DNA from: a virus
Virus record (IMG/VR): IMGVR_UViG_3300020711_000028
Location: 1-30,138 of that record
Strand: one strand, 5' to 3'
Length of the DNA stretch: 30,138 nucleotides
The notes under the pieces are model-generated. The model was not told where the DNA came from, ran no database searches, and saw only the letters and a list, made by a program, of their open reading frames with translations. This document shows, one piece after another, positions 21,853-30,138 of the stretch (position 1 is its first letter; each line of letters begins with the position of its first letter). A program made the position numbers and the translations under genes.

Positions 21853-24800
21853 TTAGAACTGAATAACTATTTTAACAACTTCACTAGAAGTATTCGATAA
21901 AGTAACTGGTGCAAAATTTTCTAGATAGATAACATCACCAGAAAGTCTTACAAGATCAGGATAAACAATACTGTTATTAACTGTATTTAATCCTATTGCT
22001 CCAGAATTAGAACCAACCATATTAGCAGATAATAATCCACTTTGGAATTTATTTGGACCACTAATATTATTTAACACTAAAACAGTATAAACATTAGCTA
22101 TAGTTGCACCTGTATTTAGGAGATTTTTAAAGATATCTCCATTCGAAAATGATTTATTCTTTGCAGTAACTCTTAAATATGTGTTATTCGCGAATGTAAC
22201 AATACCTGTTCCATTTGAACTTGCATTTTGGCTTGAGATAATATCACCAACATTAAATGTTCCATTTGCTCCAGTATACACAATATCAACATCATTATTT
22301 GTTGAAATAATAGTACCGTAAGCATTTGTGCTTACTTGTGTTAATACTTCAAATTGTTGAAATGGTGCTGAGTTTGAAGTTAATGGCATTCTTAATGTTT
22401 GGTTAAAATATTGACCAAATATGTTTGTAACATTAATGGTGTTATTAGAACCGTAAAGAGAAACAACATTAGCCTGAGCGCCACTTACGTAATCAGTAAT
22501 ATAACTATTAGAAGTAAATGAACCTTCAACATTTGAAAGAGCAATTTGAGTATTAGTATTCAATGCGATAATTTGAGCAGTAGATAATGAAGTATTTTCT
22601 GTAACAATTTCAACATTTGAAAGCAAACTAAAATATACAGTATTTTGAGCAGCTACGTTAGCTTTAGAACCAGAATTTATGCCAATAATATTATCATTTG
22701 ATAGAACGCCATTAGCAAACATCATATTTGCTGCAAAAGTCCCTTGGGCATTATAAAGAACAAGAGTTCCTTGAGTAGAATTAGCAACATTAGCTGTGTA
22801 TGAAAGAACCATACCAACACCAACAGTTTGTTGATTTGACATTACAGTAGAAATAGTATTTACTACAGCATTCGAACCTGAAGTAACACCTTTAATTTGA
22901 TAAGTATTTGAAAAATATCCATTTGTAGGATTTACAACAATTGTAGTGCTATTGGCAGAAAAAACTGCACCAGTAGCAATATTAGCGGAACCATTACTTT
23001 GGTAAACTATTTCTTTAACAGTAAATGCGCCTGTATTAGAAGAAATGTTTAACCCATCCATTTCCATGTTACCTAATTGTAACACGCTTTCGTTATTAGA
23101 AAACGGCGAAGAAACATTAGTAAGTTGTAATTTTACTCTGCTAAAATTATTAAGGTTTACTGTAAGATCATTGTACAATGGATCTTCTAAAATACCTACT
23201 TTGCGGTATTTACCATAAACTGGGAAAATATATCCTTCAGTTGAGCCGTTAGCAATATTAACTGTTATACCAACGTATGATGCGCCAAGTTCAGAATATG
23301 TATTTGAACCATGTCCCGTTGCTGGTGAAATAGTTGGAGAAGCATTTGCTCCACTACCATAATTGGAATTGGCTGAAATTGCAATCGTAGCATTAGAATA
23401 GTTAGATCCTGGATTAATTACAACAATTTGCTGAATATTATTTGTAGAATTTGTTGCATTATTAACAACCGCATATGCAGCAGCATTTGTTCCATCACCA
23501 TTGATAGTTACTGTTGGTGAAATAATATACTGAGTAAGAGCATTTGGAATTGTGTAATATGAAATTAAATTAGCAGTTCCAAGAGAAGCGTATGTTGATG
23601 AATCTCTAGCAGTAAGAGTTTGACCAAGAACGAAAGTTCCAGTTGGAGCAGTAGTTGTAATATTAGGATAGCTAATTTGAGAAACGATAGATGCTTTTTG
23701 TAAAGATGATTCACCTCTTACAAAAAGTCCAGGAGTAATAGTGCCATTAACATTAGTAAGAATAAGTGTTGATGAATTAGCATATGATATAATAGCGTTA
23801 GCACCCTGATAGATATTATTAATGTCTACTTGATCGACCTTTTCGCCGATAATGAAATTTTGACCAACAGTAGCTACGTTATTATAAGTTAAATTGATAC
23901 CATTAAGATTAGTATTTGAAATATAAGCATTAGCAGAAGTTAATGTAGTTGATAAAATATCAGCTGCATAAGGCATCAAATAATATGAATTAGCAACAAG
24001 AGTATTTGAAAATGGAGTTGCTGTAGTTACAACTGTTGTATTAACAGCCGTAATTCTACGCATATTAGTATTTGCGTTTGAACCAACACGAATAAAGTTG
24101 TTTACTGAAAAAGTAGTATTCGCTGTACCAGTTGAAATATAAACGTAACTTAAACCGTTATTGCTTGTTGATACTGTATTAATAACAGCATTTGAACTTG
24201 AAGTAGAACCTTTAGCTTGATAAGAATTTGACCAAGAACCAGTCGAATTACCAACATAAATTGTAGAACTATTTGAGCTGAACACAACACCATTAGCAAC
24301 AGTAGCCGAACCATTACTTTGATAGATTGTTTCGCCGTTTGCAAATGCACCTGTATTTGAGGTAATATTTAATACTTGGAATGGCTGAACTGTAGCAGTG
24401 CCTGATTCTAATGTGCCTCCTTGTGTGACATCATAGATAGGCGTGTTAAGAGCGAATGTATTTGCGCCACTGTTACGGACAACTTGAAGGACTGTAGAAT
24501 TAGCAGTTATAATAGTGCCATTTGCGCCTGTGTCTGTTTGAATGATAGTATCACCAACTTGGAAAACACCCTGTTTATAATAATAAACAATGCTGTCAAT
24601 ATTTTGAGTAAGGATATTACCGACAGAAATAGAACCAGTTTGAGCTGATAAATTAAACACAGCATAAGTGTTAAATGCAGGTGTTACAGTAACTAATTTA
24701 TTAAGTCCATCATATTTTGTAATTTTGCTAATTTGACCAGCACCGAAACCTGCATTAAGATACATCGATGAACCAGTATAATAATCATTATATGGTGATG

Positions 24801-25464
24801 CGCCACTGTCGATACCGACTGTGTGATTGTTAATAGCTGATGTAAGATAACCAGAATAATATGACTGATAATTATTACCGCCAGCAGTAACACGAATAAC
24901 ATCGATGGTTCCTGGAACTGCATTCGAAGTTACGTTTGCATTTGGTGTTACTGGTATATATGTGTTGGATGTAAAATTAGTATTAGCATCTGTGCTAATA
25001 GAATACATGTATTTCCACACGTATCCGTCTGACGTATTAAATGTACCATATGGTGTTGTAAGAGATGGCTTTACTGTTGAATTAGCACCATTGTTATTGT
25101 CGATTACTTTGTAAACTTGATAATTATCGGTAACTACGAAAAAATATTTTGAATAAAGATTACCATCATTTTGATCATATCTATCAAAGTATGTATTGTT
25201 AGACCAATTATAACGAGGAATCATTTGAATGATATTATTGTTACCGATTCTCAAACCAAAAGTAAGGTCATCATAAATTACTGATTCGTGTTGAGAAACT
25301 GAAGCATTTGCTACAAGAACATTCGAATCGTCAATAGCACCATTGGCATCAGTCCATGGTGTTGGTTTGGCGAAATACATAAAGTATGCTTTTCGCGATG
25401 CAGTGATGTTCGTGATAAACGAATTAACAGCATCAAGATATTGGTGAATAGTTAGTACTGCCAT
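21853..25464 (-). CDS. 8: Baseplate wedge protein gp8, greatly enlarged
   Basis: This 1203-aa protein carries gp8 hallmarks (T4: 334 aa; a wedge component). The N-terminal region aligns by eye with T4 gp8: YFMYFAKPTPWTDAN (27-41) with ITFGRSEPW, IPRYNWSNNTYFDRYD (82-97) with IPRRDW, and DGYVWKYMYSISTD (146-159) plus NTYIPVTP with DGYVWEYLFEIPPD and EYIVVPW. A later KYRKVGILEDPLYND (751-765) looks like the end of the conserved gp8 core. The region between and after (about 270-640 and 780-1170) is filled with beta repeats of the type GxFxxGExVxQxxxGA, including two near-identical modules at 367-432 and 805-870. It lies after the gp7-position gene, as in T4. Confidence 0.82.
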   Translation of the reverse strand: MAVLTIHQYLDAVNSFITNITASRKAYFMYFAKPTPWTDANGAIDDSNVLVANASVSQHESVIYDDLTFGLRIGNNNIIQMIPRYNWSNNTYFDRYDQNDGNLYSKYFFVVTDNYQVYKVIDNNNGANSTVKPSLTTPYGTFNTSDGYVWKYMYSISTDANTNFTSNTYIPVTPNANVTSNAVPGTIDVIRVTAGGNNYQSYYSGYLTSAINNHTVGIDSGASPYNDYYTGSSMYLNAGFGAGQISKITKYDGLNKLVTVTPAFNTYAVFNLSAQTGSISVGNILTQNIDSIVYYYKQGVFQVGDTIIQTDTGANGTIITANSTVLQVVRNSGANTFALNTPIYDVTQGGTLESGTATVQPFQVLNITSNTGAFANGETIYQSNGSATVANGVVFSSNSSTIYVGNSTGSWSNSYQAKGSTSSSNAVINTVSTSNNGLSYVYISTGTANTTFSVNNFIRVGSNANTNMRRITAVNTTVVTTATPFSNTLVANSYYLMPYAADILSTTLTSANAYISNTNLNGINLTYNNVATVGQNFIIGEKVDQVDINNIYQGANAIISYANSSTLILTNVNGTITPGLFVRGESSLQKASIVSQISYPNITTTAPTGTFVLGQTLTARDSSTYASLGTANLISYYTIPNALTQYIISPTVTINGDGTNAAAYAVVNNATNSTNNIQQIVVINPGSNYSNATIAISANSNYGSGANASPTISPATGHGSNTYSELGASYVGITVNIANGSTEGYIFPVYGKYRKVGILEDPLYNDLTVNLNNFSRVKLQLTNVSSPFSNNESVLQLGNMEMDGLNISSNTGAFTVKEIVYQSNGSANIATGAVFSANSTTIVVNPTNGYFSNTYQIKGVTSGSNAVVNTISTVMSNQQTVGVGMVLSYTANVANSTQGTLVLYNAQGTFAANMMFANGVLSNDNIIGINSGSKANVAAQNTVYFSLLSNVEIVTENTSLSTAQIIALNTNTQIALSNVEGSFTSNSYITDYVSGAQANVVSLYGSNNTINVTNIFGQYFNQTLRMPLTSNSAPFQQFEVLTQVSTNAYGTIISTNNDVDIVYTGANGTFNVGDIISSQNASSNGTGIVTFANNTYLRVTAKNKSFSNGDIFKNLLNTGATIANVYTVLVLNNISGPNKFQSGLLSANMVGSNSGAIGLNTVNNSIVYPDLVRLSGDVIYLENFAPVTLSNTSSEVVKIVIQF
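22855..23052 (-). repeat. Second copy of the YQSNGSAN module (gp8)
   Basis: Residues 805-870 of the gp8-like protein (NISSNTGAFTVKEIVYQSNG... to SNAVVNTI) repeat residues 367-432 and match the PIAQTF protein copy at 15911-16120. The plus-strand core is GAACCATTACTTTGG. Confidence 0.82.
24169..24366 (-). repeat. First copy of the YQSNGSAN module (gp8)
   Basis: Residues 367-432 (NITSNTGAFANGETIYQSNG... to SNAVINTV) form a roughly 66-residue beta module found three times in the window: twice here in gp8 and once in the PIAQTF protein. Confidence 0.82.
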
Positions 25465-25488
25465 TTTAATTCCAACGATTGTTTATTG

Positions 25489-25496
25489 TATTTATG
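25489..25496 (-). promoter_or_regulatory. Candidate late promoter (CATAAATA) before gp8
   Basis: CATAAATA on the minus strand is one base from the late consensus TATAAATA. It overlaps the stop of the upstream gene and lies 24 bases before the gp8 ATG, the same layout as the exact boxes before gp18 and the adhesin fibre. The Shine-Dalgarno (TTGGAATT) is weak. Confidence 0.35.
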
Positions 25497-27534
25497 ATGT
25501 TGATTGGACAAGTGAGAAAGATACTGGTGCTGATTCTTGATTTGTTAATTCACTAACAACAGAAAATTTACCATAAAGAGCAACGCCTGAAGGGTGAATC
25601 AAATCTCTAACAAAATTTTCATACGTATCAATCATTCTTGTTGCGATAATTTGATATGAATAAACTTGATAAAATTCATCATCTTGAAGATATATAGTAT
25701 CGCTAGTGAACCCACTGTTATTTTCATAATAACCTTCACCAGCGCCATCTTTATCAACTATAGCAAAACCTGTTACTGTTGAAACATTATTCGTGCTTAC
25801 TAAATTTACATATTCTTCTGGATTATAACCAAATCCAGAATCAACTATCTTTACAGCAGAAACAACACCAGATGAAACACCAGCTACTGCGGTAACAATA
25901 GCGTCTCTACCCCAAATACCACCAACCCCATCTGGTATACCAACATCAGCAACATATGGTTCAATAACAGTAACTGTAGGATTAGCGGAATAACCAATTC
26001 CTGGATTTACACCAGTGATATAAGTTATTTGGCCGATTTGTTTCGAAATAATATTAAATGCGTTGTTTATTTTTGTATCTAAATTAGTAGCGGCTGGATC
26101 AGCTGGAAAATAATTCCAATTTGTCAATCTATTAACATAAGAAACTACTGCAGTTTTTCCTGAACTTTGACCTGTAAGAGTACTACCAGGAATAAAATAA
26201 CCAATAGTATTAGAAGAATTAAACACTGTTACTAACGTAGTATTTGAAACTACAGAATTAACAACACCATTTCCAGTAACTGTAACTTTAGGAAAAGTTG
26301 CATTTACTTTTACAACTGAGCCTGTTGTATTACTTATCAAATAAGTTCCAGGAACAACATTAGCATTATTTAAATTAGTATCAGTACCTGTAATGAATAA
26401 CATAGATCCATCAGAATTATAAACTGTCAATCCTGAAATACCAAGTGCTGTGTTTGATATAGATTCGCCATTTGATATAGCGCCAGAAATATATGAAACG
26501 TCTAAATGTTTAACATTAGCAGATGCAGTTACCAATTCATTATTAGTAAAAGCACCTGTAGAAGATACAGTATTAATTGCAAAACCTTCGGTGCTTATGT
26601 CAAGTAAAGTATTAAATACGTTATTGATTATATCAGTATTGTAGTTGAAAATTTGAATATTTGTAATACCACCAACTTTAAATGTAGCACCAGAACCGTA
26701 TCCGCCTGTTACAGTAACAACTGCATCAGTGCCATATCCATAACCACCATTAACAAGAGTAAATGTAACTTTGCCGTTGTCTACTTGAGTAGTAACGACC
26801 TGTGCAACACCACCAGTACCACTGCCTTGAACTGTTAACAAATCACCAACATTGTAATTTGCTCCACCACCCGTAACAGCAACAGCCGAAAGAGACCCAA
26901 TTATGATTGGCGCGTTACTTACGTTAATATTAGGAAATTGGTGCGAAAATATTTGGTCATCATATTTAAATGTGCCATCGATATTCGATAGGAATAAAAT
27001 ATTTACTGTTTTTTGGTTTACTATTTTTTTAAAATAACTTTCAACAACAGCTGTTGCACCAGAGCTGCTATAAATTTCATATCCAACTAATTGTTGTAGA
27101 TTCGGAAAATTTGTTACTTCAATATATCTTGGAATAGTCCAAATTGCATCTGATGATTTAAAAAGATAATTCCCAGGAACATAAATGTCAATATCTTCAT
27201 TAAACAACATACGGAATAAAAGTCTGTATGAATTATCTGTACCTTTTGACCTGTATAAGTCAATAATATGCTTTACTAATAGCTTAGGATCCGATATAAT
27301 AGATATTGGGAGTGATTGAATATACTTGTCTTTGAAGTATTGAATGAACTGAGGTAAAGTTGTATCAATATCTGTATACTCGAGCATCGATCTAGCTTCG
27401 AATGTAACTTGACCTATCTGTTCAAGCCATTGATAATAACTTTCCATAAATGCAATGAAAGTTGGACCCTGTGTCTTATAAAAGGCAGGAAACTGAGAAG
27501 CAATTAATGGTGATATTATCTTTGAGATTTGCAT
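25492..27534 (-). CDS. Baseplate wedge/structural protein in the gp7 position
   Basis: This 680-aa protein lies between gp6 and gp8, where T4 has gp7 (1032 aa). The N-terminal about 130 residues (IISPLIASQFPAFYKTQGPTFIAFMESYYQWLEQ, then DTTLPQFIQYFKDKYIQSLP and LLVKHIIDLYRSKGTDNSYRLLFRMLFNEDIDIY) are a helical domain recurring in baseplate proteins of marine T4-like phages. The rest is beta-rich with repeated GG..Y..GD.LTV.G..GGGA and V..GG.GY patterns (about 215-280), further copies near 510-580, and GAF..GE-type repeats. The C-terminus contains DEFYQVYSYQI and a FVRDLIHPSGVALYGKFSVV segment. The start overlaps the gp6 stop by one base (TAATG). A gp7 role is positional inference; I see no clear sequence match to T4 gp7. 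Confidence 0.7.
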   Translation of the reverse strand: MQISKIISPLIASQFPAFYKTQGPTFIAFMESYYQWLEQIGQVTFEARSMLEYTDIDTTLPQFIQYFKDKYIQSLPISIISDPKLLVKHIIDLYRSKGTDNSYRLLFRMLFNEDIDIYVPGNYLFKSSDAIWTIPRYIEVTNFPNLQQLVGYEIYSSSGATAVVESYFKKIVNQKTVNILFLSNIDGTFKYDDQIFSHQFPNINVSNAPIIIGSLSAVAVTGGGANYNVGDLLTVQGSGTGGVAQVVTTQVDNGKVTFTLVNGGYGYGTDAVVTVTGGYGSGATFKVGGITNIQIFNYNTDIINNVFNTLLDISTEGFAINTVSSTGAFTNNELVTASANVKHLDVSYISGAISNGESISNTALGISGLTVYNSDGSMLFITGTDTNLNNANVVPGTYLISNTTGSVVKVNATFPKVTVTGNGVVNSVVSNTTLVTVFNSSNTIGYFIPGSTLTGQSSGKTAVVSYVNRLTNWNYFPADPAATNLDTKINNAFNIISKQIGQITYITGVNPGIGYSANPTVTVIEPYVADVGIPDGVGGIWGRDAIVTAVAGVSSGVVSAVKIVDSGFGYNPEEYVNLVSTNNVSTVTGFAIVDKDGAGEGYYENNSGFTSDTIYLQDDEFYQVYSYQIIATRMIDTYENFVRDLIHPSGVALYGKFSVVSELTNQESAPVSFSLVQSTS

Positions 27535-29312
27535 TATACAGCATTTACTGTTACAGTAGTAGAACCTAAATCAATTTCTACGATATTATTCGAATTACCG
27601 ACAATATCATTATAAGTTGATGTTGCAAATATTTGAATACCAGGAGCTCCTAAGAAACTGTATACCGTGATATTTTTAATGTTAACCGTACCACTCAAAT
27701 AATCAATTGTGCCAACCGTTGTATAATTTTGAGTATTGTTTGTTGTAATTTGTTTCAAATACAATATTCCAGTAATACCAACAGCATTTGGATTGACATC
27801 AGTAATTTGATATGTATTTCCATCGAACAAAATAAAATTGCTACTTGTAATGCTACCTACATTAAGCTGATTGCCAAAAGAAGTTGATGGTGAAGCTACA
27901 ACATTAAGAGTAGGTTCAAGCAATTTATAAATTTGAATTGATGTTAAGTTACCATCGATATTCGAATCTGTATTATCAATTGCTTCTAATAACTTAGAAT
28001 ATCTAAACGTAGTATCAAATTTTTGCAAATATGTAATATTGAAATTTGAAATACTAGCTAATACAGCAGATTGGAAATCAACTGGTGTTAATGATGTGTT
28101 TGTGAAGTCAATATTAACAACAACAGTTGGAATTATATAAACATAATTAGGATCAATAATTTTATTTGTGATATTGATTATTTTCTTTGATAGAAGGAAT
28201 GTTAATATATCAGCTTTTCTTTGATTAGCGAGTGGTGCACCGCTGTATGTTGAAGGCGAAATATAAACTACACCGTATTCTGGATTAGGAAGAGTTTCGC
28301 CTCCAAATACGTTAACATCTTCAACATCATTAAAATTATCAAGAATTAATGTTTTATAATCGCTAGTTGTAACTGCTCTATCTTGAACTTGATATGAACG
28401 TGGAGCTCTAAAACGAATCGATTCAATAGTTTCTGGATCAGAACCGTTTGAACTATTAGCAACAGTAGTAACAGTAGAAACTGCAGTACCGCCATTATAT
28501 GTACCTAAATTTTGATTTAGATAAAATGTTGAAACACCGCTACCTGCTGAGCCTTTTGTAATTCTATATGTAACTGTAATGACAGAAGTATTTAAAGGAT
28601 AATCACCAAATACTCCATCACCAAATACAATTTCATATTGACCATTTTGAGCAGCTTGCAAGAAATATATCGTTGAATTAGAGTTTAATCCAAATAAGCT
28701 GCTTGCCTCTGTGTAAATTATGTTATTGCTTCCGTTATTTTCAGAAACAGTAACTGCTATACTTCCAGTATCAACCGTTGCATTAGAAAGAATAAATCTT
28801 TGAGTTGGCTGAGTATAATCAACGATAAATGATTCATTGATATATGTTCCTTCAAAAATTGATACATTACTGAACGTAAACGTATTTGATGAAGAAATTG
28901 CTGTTAAATTAGTATTGGTTGAAAAAGTAAATGCGCCATTCGAATTAGTTCCAGAAAACGAAGTACCTTTTGGAATAACAAATGCGCCAGATGTAATGCC
29001 TGTAGTATTAAAGGTTAAATTAACAACAGCTTCAGCTGAAGTGGCTGATGATGGAATATAGTTTAATTCTTTAGCATGCGATACAACACTATCTCTTAAT
29101 TGTGCGCTATCAAGAAAACTTTCAGCAGCAACCATGTTAAGGTAAAACGAATTTAAATATGTGTTATATGAAAGAATGTCCAAAAGAACATTCATATTCG
29201 ATCCAGTAAAATCATAATCTTGGAAGATAGTTTGAGACTGGAGATATGTTTGTAGATTAGATTTAAGAGTATCAAAATCGAGAGATGTTAAATTGAAAGA
29301 ACTATTAGCCAT
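27534..29312 (-). CDS. 6: Baseplate wedge protein gp6 (baseplate J-like)
   Basis: This 592-aa protein is gp6 (T4: 660 aa), the wedge core subunit that forms the inner iris of the baseplate with gp7 and gp25. Family signs: the N-terminal SLDFDTLKSNLQTYLQSQTIFQDYDFTGSNMNVLLDILSYNTYLNSFYLNMVAAESFLDSAQLRDSVVSHAKELNYIP region (residues 8-85), the beta segment VIPKGTSFS, then YEIVFGDGVFG, and PRSYQVQDRAVTTSDYKTLIL, typical of baseplate J/gp6. The ATG follows the gp25 stop by one base. An exact TATAAATA lies within the 3' end of gp25 at 29361-29368, 48 bases before this start. Strong match and correct neighbours. Confidence 0.93.
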   Translation of the reverse strand: MANSSFNLTSLDFDTLKSNLQTYLQSQTIFQDYDFTGSNMNVLLDILSYNTYLNSFYLNMVAAESFLDSAQLRDSVVSHAKELNYIPSSATSAEAVVNLTFNTTGITSGAFVIPKGTSFSGTNSNGAFTFSTNTNLTAISSSNTFTFSNVSIFEGTYINESFIVDYTQPTQRFILSNATVDTGSIAVTVSENNGSNNIIYTEASSLFGLNSNSTIYFLQAAQNGQYEIVFGDGVFGDYPLNTSVITVTYRITKGSAGSGVSTFYLNQNLGTYNGGTAVSTVTTVANSSNGSDPETIESIRFRAPRSYQVQDRAVTTSDYKTLILDNFNDVEDVNVFGGETLPNPEYGVVYISPSTYSGAPLANQRKADILTFLLSKKIINITNKIIDPNYVYIIPTVVVNIDFTNTSLTPVDFQSAVLASISNFNITYLQKFDTTFRYSKLLEAIDNTDSNIDGNLTSIQIYKLLEPTLNVVASPSTSFGNQLNVGSITSSNFILFDGNTYQITDVNPNAVGITGILYLKQITTNNTQNYTTVGTIDYLSGTVNIKNITVYSFLGAPGIQIFATSTYNDIVGNSNNIVEIDLGSTTVTVNAV

Positions 29313-29313
29313 T

Positions 29314-29742
29314 TTATCTTGCTCTCGATACAGTTAAATTGATATTTACTGGTGTTGTACTATTTATAATAGAAAATACGATATTTACAACGAATGAATT
29401 TTTGTCAGGTGAAGGATATACAACTACATTTAATAAATTTGCTCTTGGTTCGAAATTTTGAATTGTTGTTCTAATATCGTAAGTTAAATTTTGCGCAGTA
29501 ATAGCATCAGCAAATTCAAAAAGAGAACCATTAACATTACCACCAACATTCGGCTGAAATAATCTTTCGCCATAATTTGTTAAAACAAGGTTAGTTATAG
29601 ATTGACGAACTGAATTTTCATTAGTTACTTTTGCTAACTGATTATTAAATGGTACTCTATCAAAATTGTCAAGAAAATCTGAAAACAGAATTTGTTTTTT
29701 CTGTGTTTGAGTAAACTTATCTGCTCTAGAAGTAGTAACCAT
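29314..29742 (-). CDS. 25: Baseplate wedge protein gp25
   Basis: This 142-aa protein is gp25 (T4: 132 aa), a lysozyme-like wedge subunit that, with gp6 and gp53, forms the core bundle and is the sheath-nucleating element of contractile tails. The family pattern is clear: FSDFLDNFDRVPFNNQLAKVTNENSVRQSITNLVLTNYGERLFQPNVGGNVNGSLFE followed by the NFEPRANL motif (EPR at about residues 104-106) and a final beta strand pair. It is preceded by AAAAGGA and immediately followed by gp6; the gp25-gp6 pair is conserved in many myoviruses. Confidence 0.95.
   Translation of the reverse strand: MVTTSRADKFTQTQKKQILFSDFLDNFDRVPFNNQLAKVTNENSVRQSITNLVLTNYGERLFQPNVGGNVNGSLFEFADAITAQNLTYDIRTTIQNFEPRANLLNVVVYPSPDKNSFVVNIVFSIINSTTPVNINLTVSRAR
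29361..29368 (-). promoter_or_regulatory. Candidate internal late promoter before gp6
   Basis: TATAAATA occurs exactly on the minus strand inside the 3' end of gp25 (encoding IIN), 48 bases upstream of the gp6 ATG. The match is perfect and the distance resembles the gp18 promoter (46 bases), but it is inside coding sequence and could be chance in AT-rich DNA. Confidence 0.42.
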
Positions 29743-29769
29743 CTATAAATCCTTTTATGGATATTTAGT

Positions 29770-30087
29770 TTAAAAAGGTAGAGACTTTATTATCACGGAA
29801 GGATTAATAATTTCATTAATTGTATTTGAAATTGTATTTTCATAATAATTAACATCTACGTTTTCATCAACCCAACTATCAAGAATTGATGGTGTTAAAT
29901 CAGCAAACTGTACGAATGTATTTGGATCAGGAGAAGTTAGTGATATATTAAATCCAATAGGAACTGATATTCCGGAATCTAAATCTGTTCCAATAATGTT
30001 GCAGTAAAATGATTTTACTACATCTTTTAAAAGACCTTCTTTAGTTACCATCACTTGAGAGTATTCTCTTACATATGTGATATTCAT
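29770..30087 (-). CDS. Uncharacterised 105-aa protein upstream of gp25
   Basis: A compact 105-aa protein: MNITYVREYSQVMVTKEGLL, then VVKSFYCNIIGTDLDSGISVPIGFNISL, TPSILDSWVDENVDVNYYEN and a C-terminal IINPSVIIKSLPF. It has the look of a small, well-folded conserved phage protein; I recall similar ones beside baseplate genes of cyanophage-type T4 relatives but cannot assign a function. It is too short and dissimilar to be gp53 (T4: 196 aa), which might have been expected near gp25. It starts one base after the stop of the partial upstream gene and is followed by gp25 after 27 bases, so it is part of the same operon. Confidence 0.78.
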   Translation of the reverse strand: MNITYVREYSQVMVTKEGLLKDVVKSFYCNIIGTDLDSGISVPIGFNISLTSPDPNTFVQFADLTPSILDSWVDENVDVNYYENTISNTINEIINPSVIIKSLPF

Positions 30088-30088
30088 A

Positions 30089-30138
30089 TTAGATTCCTAT
30101 TGCCATATAGTTTATTGTAGTTGAAGCTGCTGTAGCGG
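30089..30138 (-). CDS. C-terminal end of an upstream structural gene (partial)
   Basis: The last 15 codons of a gene running off the window edge read ATAASTTINYMAIGI, then TAA. Frame choice rests on the absence of stops and on composition: Ala/Thr/Ser followed by a hydrophobic strand ending in AIGI resembles C-termini of phage fibre and tail proteins. The alternative open frame (ending NRNLI, with TGA overlapping the next ATG) is less phage-virion-like but cannot be excluded. Confidence 0.45.
   Translation of the reverse strand, partial: ATAASTTINYMAIGI

Noticed and set aside
29770-30087. Assignment as gp53
   Set aside because: It is much shorter than T4 gp53 and I see no matching motif; position alone is not enough.
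1-30138. tRNA genes, rRNA, insertion sequences or strong intrinsic terminators
   Set aside because: Nearly the whole window is coding on one strand; the short junctions show no tRNA-like cloverleaf, transposase gene with inverted repeats, or GC stem followed by a T run that I could support.

Overview
The window is the late structural block of a T4-like (Straboviridae/cyanophage-type) myovirus genome. Every convincing gene lies on the minus strand, so the module is transcribed from high to low coordinates. Diagnostic genes are a two-subunit terminase (gp16, gp17), contractile tail sheath (gp18), tail tube (gp19), the neck and tail-completion set (gp13, gp14, gp15) and baseplate wedge genes (gp25, gp6, gp8). 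AT-rich DNA, dense packing with stop/start overlaps, Asn/Thr/Ser/Ala-rich repetitive virion proteins and exact TATAAATA late-promoter boxes all fit this. The protein style resembles T4-like phages of aquatic bacteria (cyanophages, pelagiphages), but the host cannot be read from this segment.

Layout in transcription order. 30138-25492: the tail end of an unidentified structural gene, a 105-aa unknown, gp25, gp6 and a protein in the gp7 position. 25464-14219: three very large virion proteins, namely a gp8 homologue enlarged to 1203 aa, a 1686-aa DUF4815-type tail protein carrying a C-terminal Hint (hedgehog/intein) domain, and an 849-aa tail protein starting with a PIAQTF motif. 14222-8056: a small coiled-coil protein, an 898-aa fibre built largely of 12-residue repeats, a BppU-like 107-aa protein, a 58-aa ORF, and a 902-aa fibre ending in a glycine-rich adhesin-like domain. 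8012-46: gp13, a GIY-YIG homing endonuclease, gp14, gp15, gp16, gp17, gp18 and gp19. The probable ribosome-binding site of the next gene (gp20 portal expected) lies at the left edge.

How the genes fit together: gp25, gp6, the gp7-position protein and gp8 form the baseplate wedge. The large DUF4815/PIAQTF proteins and the two fibres should form the peripheral baseplate and host-recognition apparatus, where T4 keeps genes 9-12. gp19 and gp18 form the tube and sheath, gp15 caps the tail, and gp13/gp14 join it to the head that gp16/gp17 fill with DNA.

Most interesting points: the complete-looking Hint domain ending in HNK-stop on a tail protein, placed exactly where the DUF4815 and PIAQTF parts appear to have been separated into two genes; a roughly 70-residue module shared by two different virion proteins; the expanded gp8; the repeat-built fibres with a GC-rich adhesin tip; and a homing endonuclease lying between a perfect late promoter and gp14.
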